This document shows, piece by piece, positions 17,465 through 27,313 of a stretch of 64,000 bases of DNA; positions within the stretch are counted from its first letter, which is position 1, and each line of letters begins with the position of its first letter. The DNA is taken from contig JAFGCO010000065.1 in the NCBI GenBank assembly GCA_016932575.1, forward strand, positions 84,465 to 148,464, given 5' to 3'. The notes beneath the pieces are model-generated. The model worked only from the letters and a program-made list of their open reading frames with translations. It had not been told where the DNA came from and ran no database searches. Source of the DNA: a bacterium. GTDB lineage: Bacteria > Zhuqueibacterota > QNDG01 > JAFGCO01. Position numbers and translations under genes: made by a program.

Positions 17465-18976
17465 TTACATTCCATAATAAGGGTAAAAACCAGGATTATA
17501 GTATTTCCATTCGTAAAGACCTCCGTTGGACGGCCCCCACGCAACCTCCATATTGTCTATAACGGACCGGGCGCCGCCCTGAAATGCATTGTCAATGGCC
17601 GCTTCCGCTTCATAGGGAGAATCCACTGTACCGCTCAATGTGGCCATTCCGTTTTCAACCTCAACCTCAATATTATCATTCACCAGAAGACTCCAGAAAA
17701 ACTGATCTTCAATATCTTCTTCGATTTCTGAATCGGTCTTGAATGTCCATGCATCTTCCACAATAATATCATTATCCATGGACACTACGCCGGGTTGTGC
17801 TGCTGCGATCGCTTCTGCTTTTTCTTTCTCAAAATCAAATTCGACGCGGCCGTTCAAAAATGCCTTGCCTTTGATCACTATCGCATCCAGTTCATAAGCT
17901 TCAACAACCGGATCCGTCAGGAATGCCTGTTCAATATTTGCTTCCACGGTTTCATCCAGATAGCTCTGACCGGGTCTGACTTTCAGATAATTTTTCACAC
18001 GCCAGACACCGACCGTATTGGCAGCATCCTTTTCTGCGGCCCGTTTGGCACTGAGATTATCCACGACTCCGGTTAACGTCACAATACCGTTATTCACGTC
18101 AATTTCAGGTTCAAATGAATAGATCCTTGGATCATAAAGCAGGGCATCCCGCAAGGCCTTTTCGATCTCCTGATCACTTACATGGGGATATTGGGTTGAT
18201 TTTTTCATGGAATCTTTTGCCCACCATTCCACCTTGAGTGCACCATCATTAACTGAATGGACACCATAAGTCCACGCGCCTGTACGGGCTCTGTGCTTCT
18301 CAGCAGCACTGCCGACGGTTCCTGATAATTCAACGATTCCATTTTCAACTTCAACATCAATCAGATGGTGGTCCACCCAGATATCATAGGCCAGAGATTG
18401 TTCTATTTCTTTTTGGATGTCAAAATCCGACCGGCTTTTAGGATAGTCGATTCCGATTTCATTTTTCAGGCCGGTTACGCCCCTGACGCCTTTGGCGACT
18501 TTGGCTGCCAGTTCTTTCTCGGCCCAGGATTGAACCGTTCCGGTCAATGTCGTGAATCCATCTTTGTTGACTTTAACCTGAACATCAAAAGATTCCGTCG
18601 CCGGATCCAGCAACAGTGCATGCTCGATATCCCGGCGAATTTTATTCGCTTCTCTGTCTTTTCTGGGAGATACTCTGATCATATCAACGACTGCACGTAC
18701 ACCCTTGACTGATTCGGCTATCTGAATCGCACGATCTTTAGCCAGAATATGGTCGACCTGCCCTTTCATAGTGACGATTCCATCTTTTATGGTCAGGTCG
18801 ATTTTATTGGGAACCACCATATCATCAACCAGAAATTCGGTTTCGATAGCATTGATAATATGTATAGGTTCAAGCGTTTTCTCATCCACGCCGAACAGAG
18901 GCGCTGTCATTAGAAAGCTCATCATCAGGGTTATACATATAAATCCGCTTAAATATCTCGATTTTCTTTGATACAT
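17465..18976 (-). CDS. Exported protein with six tandem BON domains
   Basis: 503 residues from the ATG at 18976 (GGAGGTGG upstream). A signal peptide (about 1-30) is followed by six BON repeats of about 70 residues, each with a core such as DGIVTMKGQV, NGIVELSGTV, NGIVTLTGVV or NGMATLSGTV. A short Tyr/Pro/Gly-rich tail closes the protein. BON domains bind membranes or ligands in the periplasm (OsmY has two), so a periplasmic, envelope-stress role is likely. It lies 60 bp downstream of hsp20 and probably shares its promoter. Confidence 0.9.
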   Translation of the reverse strand: MYQRKSRYLSGFICITLMMSFLMTAPLFGVDEKTLEPIHIINAIETEFLVDDMVVPNKIDLTIKDGIVTMKGQVDHILAKDRAIQIAESVKGVRAVVDMIRVSPRKDREANKIRRDIEHALLLDPATESFDVQVKVNKDGFTTLTGTVQSWAEKELAAKVAKGVRGVTGLKNEIGIDYPKSRSDFDIQKEIEQSLAYDIWVDHHLIDVEVENGIVELSGTVGSAAEKHRARTGAWTYGVHSVNDGALKVEWWAKDSMKKSTQYPHVSDQEIEKALRDALLYDPRIYSFEPEIDVNNGIVTLTGVVDNLSAKRAAEKDAANTVGVWRVKNYLKVRPGQSYLDETVEANIEQAFLTDPVVEAYELDAIVIKGKAFLNGRVEFDFEKEKAEAIAAAQPGVVSMDNDIIVEDAWTFKTDSEIEEDIEDQFFWSLLVNDNIEVEVENGMATLSGTVDSPYEAEAAIDNAFQGGARSVIDNMEVAWGPSNGGLYEWKYYNPGFYPYYGM

Positions 18977-19035
18977 GTTTTCCACCTCCAGTTTTTGTTG
19001 GTTATTCATGTCTTATTAAAATTAACGGCATTACG

Positions 19036-19464
19036 CTACTTGATTTCAATGTGTTTTACCTTGGAAGCTTTTGTTTTTGGCAGGGTCATAAACAGCACTC
19101 CGTCTTTCAGATTTGCATTCACATTGTCGGCGTCCACAGAAGCCGGCAGCCTGAAATGACGTTCCACCCGCGAATAACGGCGTTCTGTCAGATGTTCCTT
19201 GCCTTTCTTCTCCTGTTCCTTTCTTTCTGCATGAATGTGGAGTGCATCGTCTTCCACATCCACTTGAATGTCCTCTTTCTGAAATCCGGGCATTTCCGCT
19301 TCTACCTCGACATTGCCATCCTTTTCCCGAATATCCACCGGGTATCCCGTAATTCCTGTTCTTTCAGGAAAAATCCGGTTGAGCCATCGATCCCAGTCAT
19401 AATCATATTTTGTCAATTCCAGAGGATCATTCCAATCACGAAATCTTCGTATCATCGGTAACAT
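19036..19464 (-). CDS. Small heat-shock protein, Hsp20/alpha-crystallin
   Basis: 142 residues with an alpha-crystallin domain (about 40-140: VDIREKDGNVEVEAEMPG, then LKDGVLFMTLPK). The final KHIEIK replaces the usual I-x-I tail motif region. It holds unfolding proteins until ATP-dependent chaperones act. AGGAAAGGAGG precedes the ATG. The operon with the BON gene starts at the motif promoter 19535-19578. Confidence 0.95.
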   Translation of the reverse strand: MLPMIRRFRDWNDPLELTKYDYDWDRWLNRIFPERTGITGYPVDIREKDGNVEVEAEMPGFQKEDIQVDVEDDALHIHAERKEQEKKGKEHLTERRYSRVERHFRLPASVDADNVNANLKDGVLFMTLPKTKASKVKHIEIK

Positions 19465-19534
19465 GATAAACCTCCTTTCCTGCTTAAATTGAGATACCTG
19501 TTTAATAAATCATTTATTTATGTCTTTCACTTTA

Positions 19535-19578
19535 TAAATAAAGAAAAAGGGATGCAGAATCAATCAGGCAAATCCTGA
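19535..19578 (-). promoter_or_regulatory. Shared stress-promoter motif upstream of hsp20
   Basis: Minus-strand TCAGGATTTGCCTGA (19564-19578) abuts TTGATT; a 17-nt spacer leads to TATTTA (19535-19540), overlapped by TATAAA. A further half-site (TTCAGGATTAA) lies about 20 bp upstream. Confidence 0.72.
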
Positions 19579-19635
19579 AAAATATGAGAGTTAATCCTGA
19601 AAATTGAGGCTGGAGTGTCTTAAATATTAACTGCT

Positions 19636-21690
19636 TTACTTCAGCAGTTTCTTAAAATCCGATTCATCCAGAATTTCAACACCTTCTTCTTTGGCTTTGT
19701 CAAGTTTGCTGCCCGGATCTTCTCCGGCAACTACATAATCCGTCTGTCCGCTCACACTGGAAGCGGCCCGGCCGCCCAGGGATTCCACAGCCTGTTGGGC
19801 TTTCTTGCGTGTATACCTGGAAAGTGCTCCGGTAAACACAAAGGTTTTGCCGGATAATGTTTTTTTGGAGGGTTGTGAAACCGGCTTGACATGCACACCG
19901 AGCTTTTCAAACCGCTTCAGTATTTTCTGATTCTCTTTTTCCTGAAAAAAATGAACAATACTCTCCGCAATTTCGGGTTCGATTTCATCGATACGCTCAA
20001 GATCACTCACAGAAGCCTGAGCCAGCGAGTCCAGATCACCGAAAGCACGGGCTGCCACGCGGGCAATATGCTCACCCACATGACGGATACCCAGGGCGCA
20101 TAAAAAGATATCCAGAGAAAGGGTCTTGTTTTCATGGATCGCGTCAAACAGTTTTTGTGCGGATTTTTTGGCGAATCCCTCAAGGGATTCAAACTCTTCC
20201 ACGGATAGTGTATATAAATCCGGCAGGCTATGCACCATACCCCGTTCCACCAGCTGCTGAGCCACTTTATCTCCCAATGTATCAATATTCACGGCAGACC
20301 GGGATGCATAATGCTCAAGCCGTCCCTTGAGCTGGGCTTTGCATGACAAGCCGGCCGGACAAAGGGTATAGGCCCCTTCACGGACCAGTTTCGTCTGACA
20401 AACGGGGCATTTCGCAGGCATGGAAAAATGCTTGGTTCGTTTTTTCCCGGGCTCCTTGATTCGGGAATGAATTTCCGGGATCACATCTCCTGCCCGTATC
20501 ACCCGTACCTTGTCCTCAGGCCGCACATCTTTCTTTTGTACTTCCTCTTCATTATGCAGGGTGGCACGGCTGACCGTCACACCGCCTACATGAACCGGTT
20601 CCAATAAGGCAACCGGAGTTAAAATGCCGGTGCGCCCCACCTGAACCACAATGTCTTTCAGCCGGGTTACTTCTTTTTTGGGGGGAAATTTCCAGGCCAT
20701 CGCCCATCTGGGGCTGCACTGACGCTTACCCAGGGTATTTCTGCCCTGCAGATGATTCAATTTAATGACAATCCCGTCGATTTCAAAGTCCAGATCCTCC
20801 CGCTGATCACTGAGTTTTTGCCTGTAATCTTCAATTTCATCAAATGTCGACCCATGCTGATTCAAGTTGTGAGTCCGGAGTCCCCACTCCTGCAGTCTGT
20901 TTAATTTATCCCAGTGGGATGCAAACTGACCATCTTCGATCCGCAGCACTTCATAAAAGAAAATCGTCAGAGGCTTATCCGCCACCTGCCGGGAATCAAG
21001 CTGACGGACAATACCTGCAACTGCATTCCTTGGATTGGCGAACGAGGCCTGGTTTTCCTCCACCCGTCTGCGGTAGACATCCTGAAAACCGGATTTGGAC
21101 AGCAGCACTTCACCGCGTACCGCAATAAAGGAAGGCAGGTTTACGTCTGATTGCAGCCGGAGCGGAAGGGTTTGAATGGTTTTGATATTTTTCGTAATAT
21201 CTTCACCTGTCCGGCCGTCGCCCCGGGTGGTGTCTCTCATAAATTCTCCTTGCTCATAAACGACTTCTATGGACAATCCGTCCCATTTGGGTTCCAGGAC
21301 GTACAAAGGTTTTCCCCAGTCTCCGGATGCCTGAATATGCCGGTGAAAATCCCGGATTTTCTCGTTCTCCAGGGCTGAATCCAGGCTCAGCATAATGGAT
21401 TCATGTTTCACTTTCTTCAGAGCATCCACGGGTACTGTCCCGATCCTTTGGGTGGGAGAACTCTCCGAAGCCAGGTCGGGAAATTCGGATTCCAGTTCCT
21501 GCAGACGGTGAAACAGCCGGTCGAATGCCGCATCCGATATCCGGGGATTATTTTTGATATAATACTGCACATTGTGATATTCGACCGCTTCTTCGAGCTC
21601 ATGCATCTGATTTTCGGCTTCTTTTCTGGAAAGAGACTCCGGGGGTTCAAATTTTGCAGGAGGATTCCCGATGTATGGATTTTCCGCCAT
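19636..21690 (-). CDS. ligA: NAD-dependent DNA ligase LigA
   Basis: 684 residues from the ATG at 21690 (AAGGTG seven bases upstream). The adenylation Lys135 is in LEPKWDG, a variant of the common KIDG. NTase, OB fold, four-Cys zinc finger (CPVCQTKL and LCPAGLSC), helix-hairpin-helix repeats and a C-terminal BRCT (about 610-684, GKTFVFTGALSRYTR) are in the usual order and length. It joins nicks in replication and repair. It follows polX by about 30 nt, so the pair may form a repair operon. As a second ligA elsewhere cannot be excluded, I do not claim it is essential. Confidence 0.96.
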   Translation of the reverse strand: MAENPYIGNPPAKFEPPESLSRKEAENQMHELEEAVEYHNVQYYIKNNPRISDAAFDRLFHRLQELESEFPDLASESSPTQRIGTVPVDALKKVKHESIMLSLDSALENEKIRDFHRHIQASGDWGKPLYVLEPKWDGLSIEVVYEQGEFMRDTTRGDGRTGEDITKNIKTIQTLPLRLQSDVNLPSFIAVRGEVLLSKSGFQDVYRRRVEENQASFANPRNAVAGIVRQLDSRQVADKPLTIFFYEVLRIEDGQFASHWDKLNRLQEWGLRTHNLNQHGSTFDEIEDYRQKLSDQREDLDFEIDGIVIKLNHLQGRNTLGKRQCSPRWAMAWKFPPKKEVTRLKDIVVQVGRTGILTPVALLEPVHVGGVTVSRATLHNEEEVQKKDVRPEDKVRVIRAGDVIPEIHSRIKEPGKKRTKHFSMPAKCPVCQTKLVREGAYTLCPAGLSCKAQLKGRLEHYASRSAVNIDTLGDKVAQQLVERGMVHSLPDLYTLSVEEFESLEGFAKKSAQKLFDAIHENKTLSLDIFLCALGIRHVGEHIARVAARAFGDLDSLAQASVSDLERIDEIEPEIAESIVHFFQEKENQKILKRFEKLGVHVKPVSQPSKKTLSGKTFVFTGALSRYTRKKAQQAVESLGGRAASSVSGQTDYVVAGEDPGSKLDKAKEEGVEILDESDFKKLLK

Positions 21691-21720
21691 ATTAACACAC
21701 CTTATCAAATACTTTCATTT

Positions 21721-23448
21721 TCAATCCCTTTTCAACAGCTTTTTCACATTTCTCCACGATCGTGTATTCAGAACATCCTCCGCAGTCAGCCAGGCACGCC
21801 GGGCCTGGGCAACCCCCCATTTCATATGATTCAGTCCGTTCATGCTATGTGCATCCGTGGAAATGGTCAGTTTTATGCCCATTTCCCCGGCCATTTTGGC
21901 ATGTACATCGGAGAGATCCAGCCGGTCCGGCTGTGCATTGATCTCAATAAAACAATTCCGTTCTTTCACGGCTTCTAGGATTTTTTCAAAATCCATGTCG
22001 ATCGGATCCCGTTTATTGATGATCCGGCCGAAAGGATGGGCCAGAATATGGACATGTGGATTATCCAGAGCCCGGATGATGCGTTCGGTCTGTTCTTTCC
22101 TGGGAAGATCCCGGTAATAATGCGTACTGGCGACAACCACATCCAGTTTCTCAAGCACGTCATCTGGCAGATCCAGCTTACCGTTTTTCAGAATATCCAC
22201 TTCAACGCCCTTCAGGACATGAATACCGCCTAATTGTTCATTCACCTGATCAATATCCTCCATGTGCCTCCGGAGCCGGTCCGCATCCAGGCCATTGGCC
22301 ACGGAGACCCGCTTGGAATGATCGGTAATGGCCAGATAATTATATCCCTTTTCTTTGGCCGCCTTGGCCATATCTTCGATAGTATCTTTGCCGTCCGACG
22401 CTTTGGAGTGGCATTGCAGGTCACCCTGCATGTCTTCCAGGGTAATCAATTCAGGCAGTTCCCCTTTTTGGGTGGCTTCGATTTCCCCCCGGTTTTCCCG
22501 CAGTTCCGGCGGAATCCATTGAAGACCCAAAATCTCATAAACGGAGGCTTCGGTCTCACCGGCCATGGATTTATCACCGCGAAATACACCGTATTCATTG
22601 ATTTTCAAATTCTCTTTCTTTGCCATTTTTCGAAGGGACACATTATGATCTTTTGATCCGGTAAAATATACCATAGCCGCGCCGTAGCTTGATTTTTCAA
22701 ACACGCGCAGATCCACCTGAAAGCCGCTGCGCAGCCGGACGCTGGTTTTGGCTTCGCCTTTGGCAACAACCTCTTTTACATCCTCATATTCCGCGAAACG
22801 TTCCATAACCGGTGTGCCTTTGCGGCGGGTCACCAGAATATCCAGATCACCCACTGTCTCTTTCCGGCGGCGATAGCTACCCGCCACTTCCACTTCCCTC
22901 ACACCCTCGATTTCGCGAAGCATTTTTATCAGCGGCTCGACCACTTGTTCGGCCTCGATCAGAAGAAATCGTTTTTCTCCGCCGGCTGACTGCCATCGTT
23001 CAACCGACTGAACAATTTTATCCTCCGTCTTTTCACCAAATCCTTCCAGCTCCCGGATTTTGTGATTCAAGGCCGCTTTTTTTAATGCGCCCAGACTGTC
23101 GATGCCCAGTTCATGATACAATTTTTTTACGCGCTTGGGTCCCATCTCCGGCAGTTGCATCAGGTCAATGAGTTCTCCGGGGACTTCCTTTTCAAGTTTC
23201 TTGAGCTGGGGCAGATTTCCGCTCCGGACAATCGTCTCGATTTTTCCGGCCAGGTCTTTTCCGATCCCTGAAAGTGAGCTCAGGTCCTTGCCCTCATCCA
23301 CCATATCACGAACATTCCTCGACAGCCCGGAAATCATTTGGGCTGCCTGGCGGTAAGCCCGGATCCGGAAGGGATTTTCATTCTTGATGTCCAGCAGATC
23401 GGCGATACGGCTGAATATTTCAGCAATGTCTTTGTTTTGAACAGGCAT
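21721..23448 (-). CDS. polX: Family X DNA polymerase with PHP domain
   Basis: 575 residues from the ATG at 23448. The N-terminal half has the helix-hairpin-helix and nucleotidyltransferase core with GSYRRRKETVGDLDIL (metal Asp pair). The C-terminal half is a PHP phosphoesterase (CHSKASDG, ITDHSKR, AHPFGR, STDAHS). Bacterial PolX fills gaps and its PHP domain has 3'-5' exonuclease and AP-endonuclease activity, so it works in base-excision repair. It lies between a PEBP gene and ligA. Confidence 0.95.
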   Translation of the reverse strand: MPVQNKDIAEIFSRIADLLDIKNENPFRIRAYRQAAQMISGLSRNVRDMVDEGKDLSSLSGIGKDLAGKIETIVRSGNLPQLKKLEKEVPGELIDLMQLPEMGPKRVKKLYHELGIDSLGALKKAALNHKIRELEGFGEKTEDKIVQSVERWQSAGGEKRFLLIEAEQVVEPLIKMLREIEGVREVEVAGSYRRRKETVGDLDILVTRRKGTPVMERFAEYEDVKEVVAKGEAKTSVRLRSGFQVDLRVFEKSSYGAAMVYFTGSKDHNVSLRKMAKKENLKINEYGVFRGDKSMAGETEASVYEILGLQWIPPELRENRGEIEATQKGELPELITLEDMQGDLQCHSKASDGKDTIEDMAKAAKEKGYNYLAITDHSKRVSVANGLDADRLRRHMEDIDQVNEQLGGIHVLKGVEVDILKNGKLDLPDDVLEKLDVVVASTHYYRDLPRKEQTERIIRALDNPHVHILAHPFGRIINKRDPIDMDFEKILEAVKERNCFIEINAQPDRLDLSDVHAKMAGEMGIKLTISTDAHSMNGLNHMKWGVAQARRAWLTAEDVLNTRSWRNVKKLLKRD

Positions 23449-23465
23449 CACTTCACTTCCATTCT

Positions 23466-23897
23466 TCAGGATTTTTGATATTTACCCATCAGTTCCGTGG
23501 ATTCCAGTATCAGCCCCTGCATTTTACCAATCACATCATGACTGGAAGCGCCCCTTTCCAGAGGCAATTCAGCAGTTAATGCATAGCATTTGAAAAAATA
23601 CCGGTGAATGCCTGACGGCGGGCAGGGACCTATGTACTTTACTTCGCGTTGACTGTTGACTCCCTGAACACCGGGCGTGTAATTCACTGATATCTCATGG
23701 ATAACCGGAATATTGAAAACCACCCAATGCACAAACGGTCTGCCGGGCGCATCCGGATCCTCCATAATCAATACAAGGGTTTTCGCATTTTCAGGCACAT
23801 CATGGAAAATAAGAGGCGGATTGACATTCTCTCCCTGACAGGTAAACCGGCGGGGAATCATTCCTCCGGATTCAAATGCATCGCTTGTCAGTTTCAT
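23466..23897 (-). CDS. YbhB/YbcL-type PEBP family protein (copy 1)
   Basis: 143 residues from the ATG at 23897. Family hallmarks are TCQGENVNPPL, the DPDAPG ligand-binding loop, HWVVFNIP and GPCPPSGIHRYFF. Bacterial members are named after Raf kinase inhibitor but their ligand is unknown. A paralogue with the same layout is at 52574-53005. It is 18 bp upstream of polX. Confidence 0.9.
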   Translation of the reverse strand: MKLTSDAFESGGMIPRRFTCQGENVNPPLIFHDVPENAKTLVLIMEDPDAPGRPFVHWVVFNIPVIHEISVNYTPGVQGVNSQREVKYIGPCPPSGIHRYFFKCYALTAELPLERGASSHDVIGKMQGLILESTELMGKYQKS

Positions 23898-23952
23898 CAC
23901 TGGTTACTCCTTTTGGATAATCGTATTATTGCATCAGACTCTTCACAATCAA

Positions 23953-24555
23953 TCATGAAACCGGGGGCAGAGAAGGCCCAAATCCGTTCAGGATCCAATT
24001 TGTAATCAGATTGATTACGGTATAAATCACAACAGCCGAAAAAAGAATCAATATAGAGTAAAGCAGCAATTTCTTCTCTGGTATCTTGAGCAATAACTTA
24101 ATACCCTGCCATAGAATATAAAGCCCATAAATCGCTGCAAAACCAATCAGAATTGACAATTGCGGAAAGATATAAAAAATCCCGGCAAGCAACATTGGTG
24201 TATGGCTATACAATGACAATTGAAAAGACCGCGTTGCATCCTGTCCGGACTGAAACCACAGCGTATATAAAAAAATCAGTTTAGCCAGCATCCAGCCACC
24301 TGCAACAGTTAAAATATACTGAATAATCACCAGGATAAGGGCATTCCCGAAACTCATTCGATAAACTCCCGAAAATGGAATTCGAATACCGACCACGGAT
24401 AAACCGATCAAATACGCTACGGCCGGTATAACAGTCAGAATTAAAAAATATGAGGTAAACAACTGGATGGGTTTAGGATGTTCTTGACCGATGTCAGACC
24501 ATATCATCTTGGGTTTTTGAACAACCTGTATTGCACGATTCCATATTGATTCCAT
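23953..24555 (-). CDS. Yip1-domain membrane protein
   Basis: 200 residues from the ATG at 24555, six bases after AAGGAGG. About five membrane segments and the starting motif of the Yip1 family (WNRAIQVVQKPKMIWSDI) are visible, including the internal LIGLSVVGIRIPF. Bacterial Yip1-family proteins have no settled function. It heads the PEBP-polX-ligA run. Confidence 0.8.
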   Translation of the reverse strand: MESIWNRAIQVVQKPKMIWSDIGQEHPKPIQLFTSYFLILTVIPAVAYLIGLSVVGIRIPFSGVYRMSFGNALILVIIQYILTVAGGWMLAKLIFLYTLWFQSGQDATRSFQLSLYSHTPMLLAGIFYIFPQLSILIGFAAIYGLYILWQGIKLLLKIPEKKLLLYSILILFSAVVIYTVINLITNWILNGFGPSLPPVS

Positions 24556-24803
24556 TCTGAACCTCCTTGTTATCATTGATGTATACACGGATACTAGTAT
24601 CAGTCATAATGTTCAGCTGATACGTAAATTCCGGGTTCTGTGCTTCATCAGGTCTGACTGTTGTTTGAATCAAATTCACTTCTCACACAAATAGTTATTC
24701 CATTGCTTTGTTGTTTTCATTGCCGTCTGGTATAGGTTGGATAAATAACAGATTTAAAAAAATCAAAATGCTTTCCGGATATTGAAACATCGAATTGATT
24801 AAT

Positions 24804-25133
24804 CTAAACTAGCGCGTCTATTTTCGCCGCCATAATAAAATCATTCGGATGCAGGCTGCCGATTTTATGCGTTGAGAGCCGGATCTCCACCTGATTATAG
24901 GAAATACACATATCCGGATGATGATTCTGATCGATGGCAATATCCGCAACCTGATTCACGAACAGCATGGCCTGCTCGAAGCCGTCGAATTCAAAATGAC
25001 GCTGAATTCGATGCGGATCGTCCCGCACCAGCTCCCACTCATGTATTTGATGTATCAACCGGTTTTCTTCATCTTTTGAAAGGGGTGCGCTGCCTTCGGG
25101 ACTTGTACACTGTTTTTCTTTCAATAATGCCAT
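24804..25133 (-). CDS. phhB: Pterin-4a-carbinolamine dehydratase
   Basis: 109 residues, the usual length. The signature DQNHHPDMCISYNQVEI and THKIGSLHPNDFIMA contains the catalytic His pair and third His. The enzyme dehydrates 4a-hydroxy-tetrahydropterin; in bacteria without phenylalanine hydroxylase it may act in molybdopterin or pterin recycling. No hydroxylase is visible here. It sits downstream of the Rieske-FAD reductase. Confidence 0.93.
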   Translation of the reverse strand: MALLKEKQCTSPEGSAPLSKDEENRLIHQIHEWELVRDDPHRIQRHFEFDGFEQAMLFVNQVADIAIDQNHHPDMCISYNQVEIRLSTHKIGSLHPNDFIMAAKIDALV

Positions 25134-25165
25134 ACGCTATCTTTTCCTGTATTTTTTCCTGATAA

Positions 25166-26719
25166 TTACTGCAGATCCCCCGATTCCAATCGTGCGGCCG
25201 AAAGACCATCACTCCGTTTCAAATGTTTTTCCACTTCGAACAGTTCGGCGTCCATCCCGATCGATGCAGCAGCTGATAACCGTCCCCCGGAATAATACCC
25301 GATTAAAAACTCGCCCTTCCGGATGTCTCCCAGCACGGCTGTGCGGTCAAACTGCGGGGCATTTCCGATATATTTTAAAGACTGTCCGTATTGCCGGGTC
25401 CAGAAGAACGGCACTTCATTGTAATTATCTTCGGCACCCAACATGGACAAAGCAGCGTGTTTTCCCTGGCGCTGGGCTTCCACCCAATGCTCGAACCGAT
25501 GCGGTTCCCCGGTAACCGGGTCCGGAATCCGCGCGATGTCTCCTGCCGCAAAAATTTCAGGATGATGCGTTTGCAAACGTCCGTCCACCAGTACCTCCCC
25601 GTTTTCCAGCAGACCGGTTCCTTTCAGATAATCGACTGCCGGATCGATGCCCAATCCTTCGATCACCAGCTCCACCGGAAGCAGAGTGCCGTCGGACAAT
25701 TCCGCTTCACGGACATATCCCATTTTATCTCCATGATATTCCTTGACTGTATGACCCAGGTGGAAACGCACACCCCGGCTTTCATGCTGACTGAGCAGAT
25801 ATTTTCCCACTGCTTCACCGAATACCGGAGCTAAAAATACTTTCTCAGGAGCCACCAAATGAACCCGGACACCCGCATCACGCAGGGAGGCAGCGGCTTC
25901 CAGGCCGATAAAACCGGCTCCGACGATCAGCACCTGTTTCACCTTTTTCAATGCAGATCTTATTTTCCTTCCGTCATCCCAGCTGCGCAGAGTGACCACA
26001 TTGTTCAGGTCTTCCCCCGGAATACCCGGTTTCCGGGGTATTCCTCCGGTGGCAAGAAGACATTGCGTATAAATAAAAGATTCCCCCTGACCGGCATAGG
26101 CTTTTCTTTTACTGATATCGATCTCGTGCACCATACAGCCGGTCATGACTTCGATCTCGAGATCCTCATAGAATTCTTGGCTTCTCAGCAGCATGTTTTC
26201 ATCGGTTTTTTGTCCGGATAAATAGGGTTTGGATAACAAGGTCCGGTCGTAGGGCAGATCTTTTTCCCGGGTCAGCATTTGAATTTTTCCGGCAAATCCC
26301 TGTCGGCGAAACGTTTCTGCGGCGGACTGTGCGGCCGCCCCTGCTCCGACGATGAGTATCACCCGGGGTTCCGGACCTTCCGGTTTGGATATTGCAGGTT
26401 CTTTTTTGGCCCGAATGAAAACAGCCCCTTTGTCTACACGCGTTTCATAAACAGGCAGCCCATCCAGCGCAGGCGGTGAGATCGGCTGTCCATGCTGCAG
26501 ATCGAACCGGGCATTATGCCAGGGACAAACCAGTTCATGATCCGTAATAAATCCTTCGTTCAAGGGAGCTCCATGATGAGGACATTCATTCCCGACCGCA
26601 ACGACATCATTGTCCTGTCGCAACAGGAAAATTTCATGGTCATCCACCTTGATGACAACAGGTTGGTTGTTCTGTAAGTCCGCCAACTCTGCCACTCGTC
26701 GCCACGCTGATTTGTTCAT
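25166..26719 (-). CDS. Rieske-domain FAD/NAD-dependent oxidoreductase (AIFM3/ferredoxin-reductase type)
   Basis: 517 residues from the ATG at 26719 (GGAG nine bases upstream). The N-terminal Rieske domain (about 1-105) has CPHHG and CPWHN for the 2Fe-2S cluster. The rest is a two-dinucleotide-domain disulfide-reductase fold: FAD motif VGAGAAAQSA, NAD motif VGAGFIGLEAA and the second FAD motif FAAGDIARIPD. The reductase C-terminal domain completes the protein. It probably moves electrons between NAD(P)H and a ferredoxin; the 4Fe-4S ferredoxin 57 nt upstream is the obvious partner. Confidence 0.93.
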   Translation of the reverse strand: MNKSAWRRVAELADLQNNQPVVIKVDDHEIFLLRQDNDVVAVGNECPHHGAPLNEGFITDHELVCPWHNARFDLQHGQPISPPALDGLPVYETRVDKGAVFIRAKKEPAISKPEGPEPRVILIVGAGAAAQSAAETFRRQGFAGKIQMLTREKDLPYDRTLLSKPYLSGQKTDENMLLRSQEFYEDLEIEVMTGCMVHEIDISKRKAYAGQGESFIYTQCLLATGGIPRKPGIPGEDLNNVVTLRSWDDGRKIRSALKKVKQVLIVGAGFIGLEAAASLRDAGVRVHLVAPEKVFLAPVFGEAVGKYLLSQHESRGVRFHLGHTVKEYHGDKMGYVREAELSDGTLLPVELVIEGLGIDPAVDYLKGTGLLENGEVLVDGRLQTHHPEIFAAGDIARIPDPVTGEPHRFEHWVEAQRQGKHAALSMLGAEDNYNEVPFFWTRQYGQSLKYIGNAPQFDRTAVLGDIRKGEFLIGYYSGGRLSAAASIGMDAELFEVEKHLKRSDGLSAARLESGDLQ

Positions 26720-26776
26720 AGAATTCACTCCGTTATTTTGGTTGTACTGGAGATAATCGCCCGTCGTTTGTCCCTG

Positions 26777-27019
26777 CTATTCCAGAATTTCATAACGAAT
26801 AATTTCTACAGGGCAGCCTTCAGCCGCTTCTTCCACACAGGATTCCAGATCTTCCGGCAACAGGCCTTCCCCTTCATCATTTTCTGAGCGATATGCTTCT
26901 GTTATCCGCGACAATCCATCTTCCGGACTTTCCTCAAACACATCAGGACAGGATTCCCAGCAGACCTGACAACTCGTGCATTCCTCCCGATCAATGGTCA
27001 CCTTGAGTTTCTCAGCCAT
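26777..27019 (-). CDS. Single-cluster ferredoxin
   Basis: 80 residues from the ATG at 27019 (AAGGAG six bases upstream). Cys spacing CTSCQVCWESCP and a distal CP (EGCPVEI) fits a one-cluster [4Fe-4S] or [3Fe-4S] ferredoxin of the Fer4_13/15 type. A strongly acidic insert lies between. It is likely the electron carrier for the adjacent Rieske-FAD reductase, in one operon driven from 27116-27159. Confidence 0.9.
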   Translation of the reverse strand: MAEKLKVTIDREECTSCQVCWESCPDVFEESPEDGLSRITEAYRSENDEGEGLLPEDLESCVEEAAEGCPVEIIRYEILE

Positions 27020-27115
27020 CACAATCTCCTTATAATTTATAATCAAATATTAACGCTTCATGAACTCTGGTTCCGAGACTTTTTATCGATTAAATATCTC
27101 ACTCACAACCATTAC

Positions 27116-27159
27116 ATGGTAAGTTTTGCAATGAAGAATCTCAATCAGGAACTTTCTGA
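27116..27159 (-). promoter_or_regulatory. Shared stress-promoter motif upstream of ferredoxin
   Basis: Minus-strand TCAGAAAGTTCCTGA (27145-27159) abuts TTGAGA, then a 17-nt spacer and TACCAT (27116-27121). One half-site is weaker (TCAGA). Confidence 0.55.
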
Positions 27160-27313
27160 TATTTCCGGTAATATTCCCTGAGCTTCGAATACCGGCATAT
27201 TTTTTTATATAAAAGCTCCCGTAAAATTGATATTCCGCATCCTCGCGGATCTCCCGGTCGCTCTTAGAGGTGACCGTTCATGGATCATCAGAATATCATT
27301 CTTATCAGGTTAT

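Noticed and set aside
21403-21978. 191-codon plus-strand frame
   Set aside because: Antisense to ligA and polX; no domain features.
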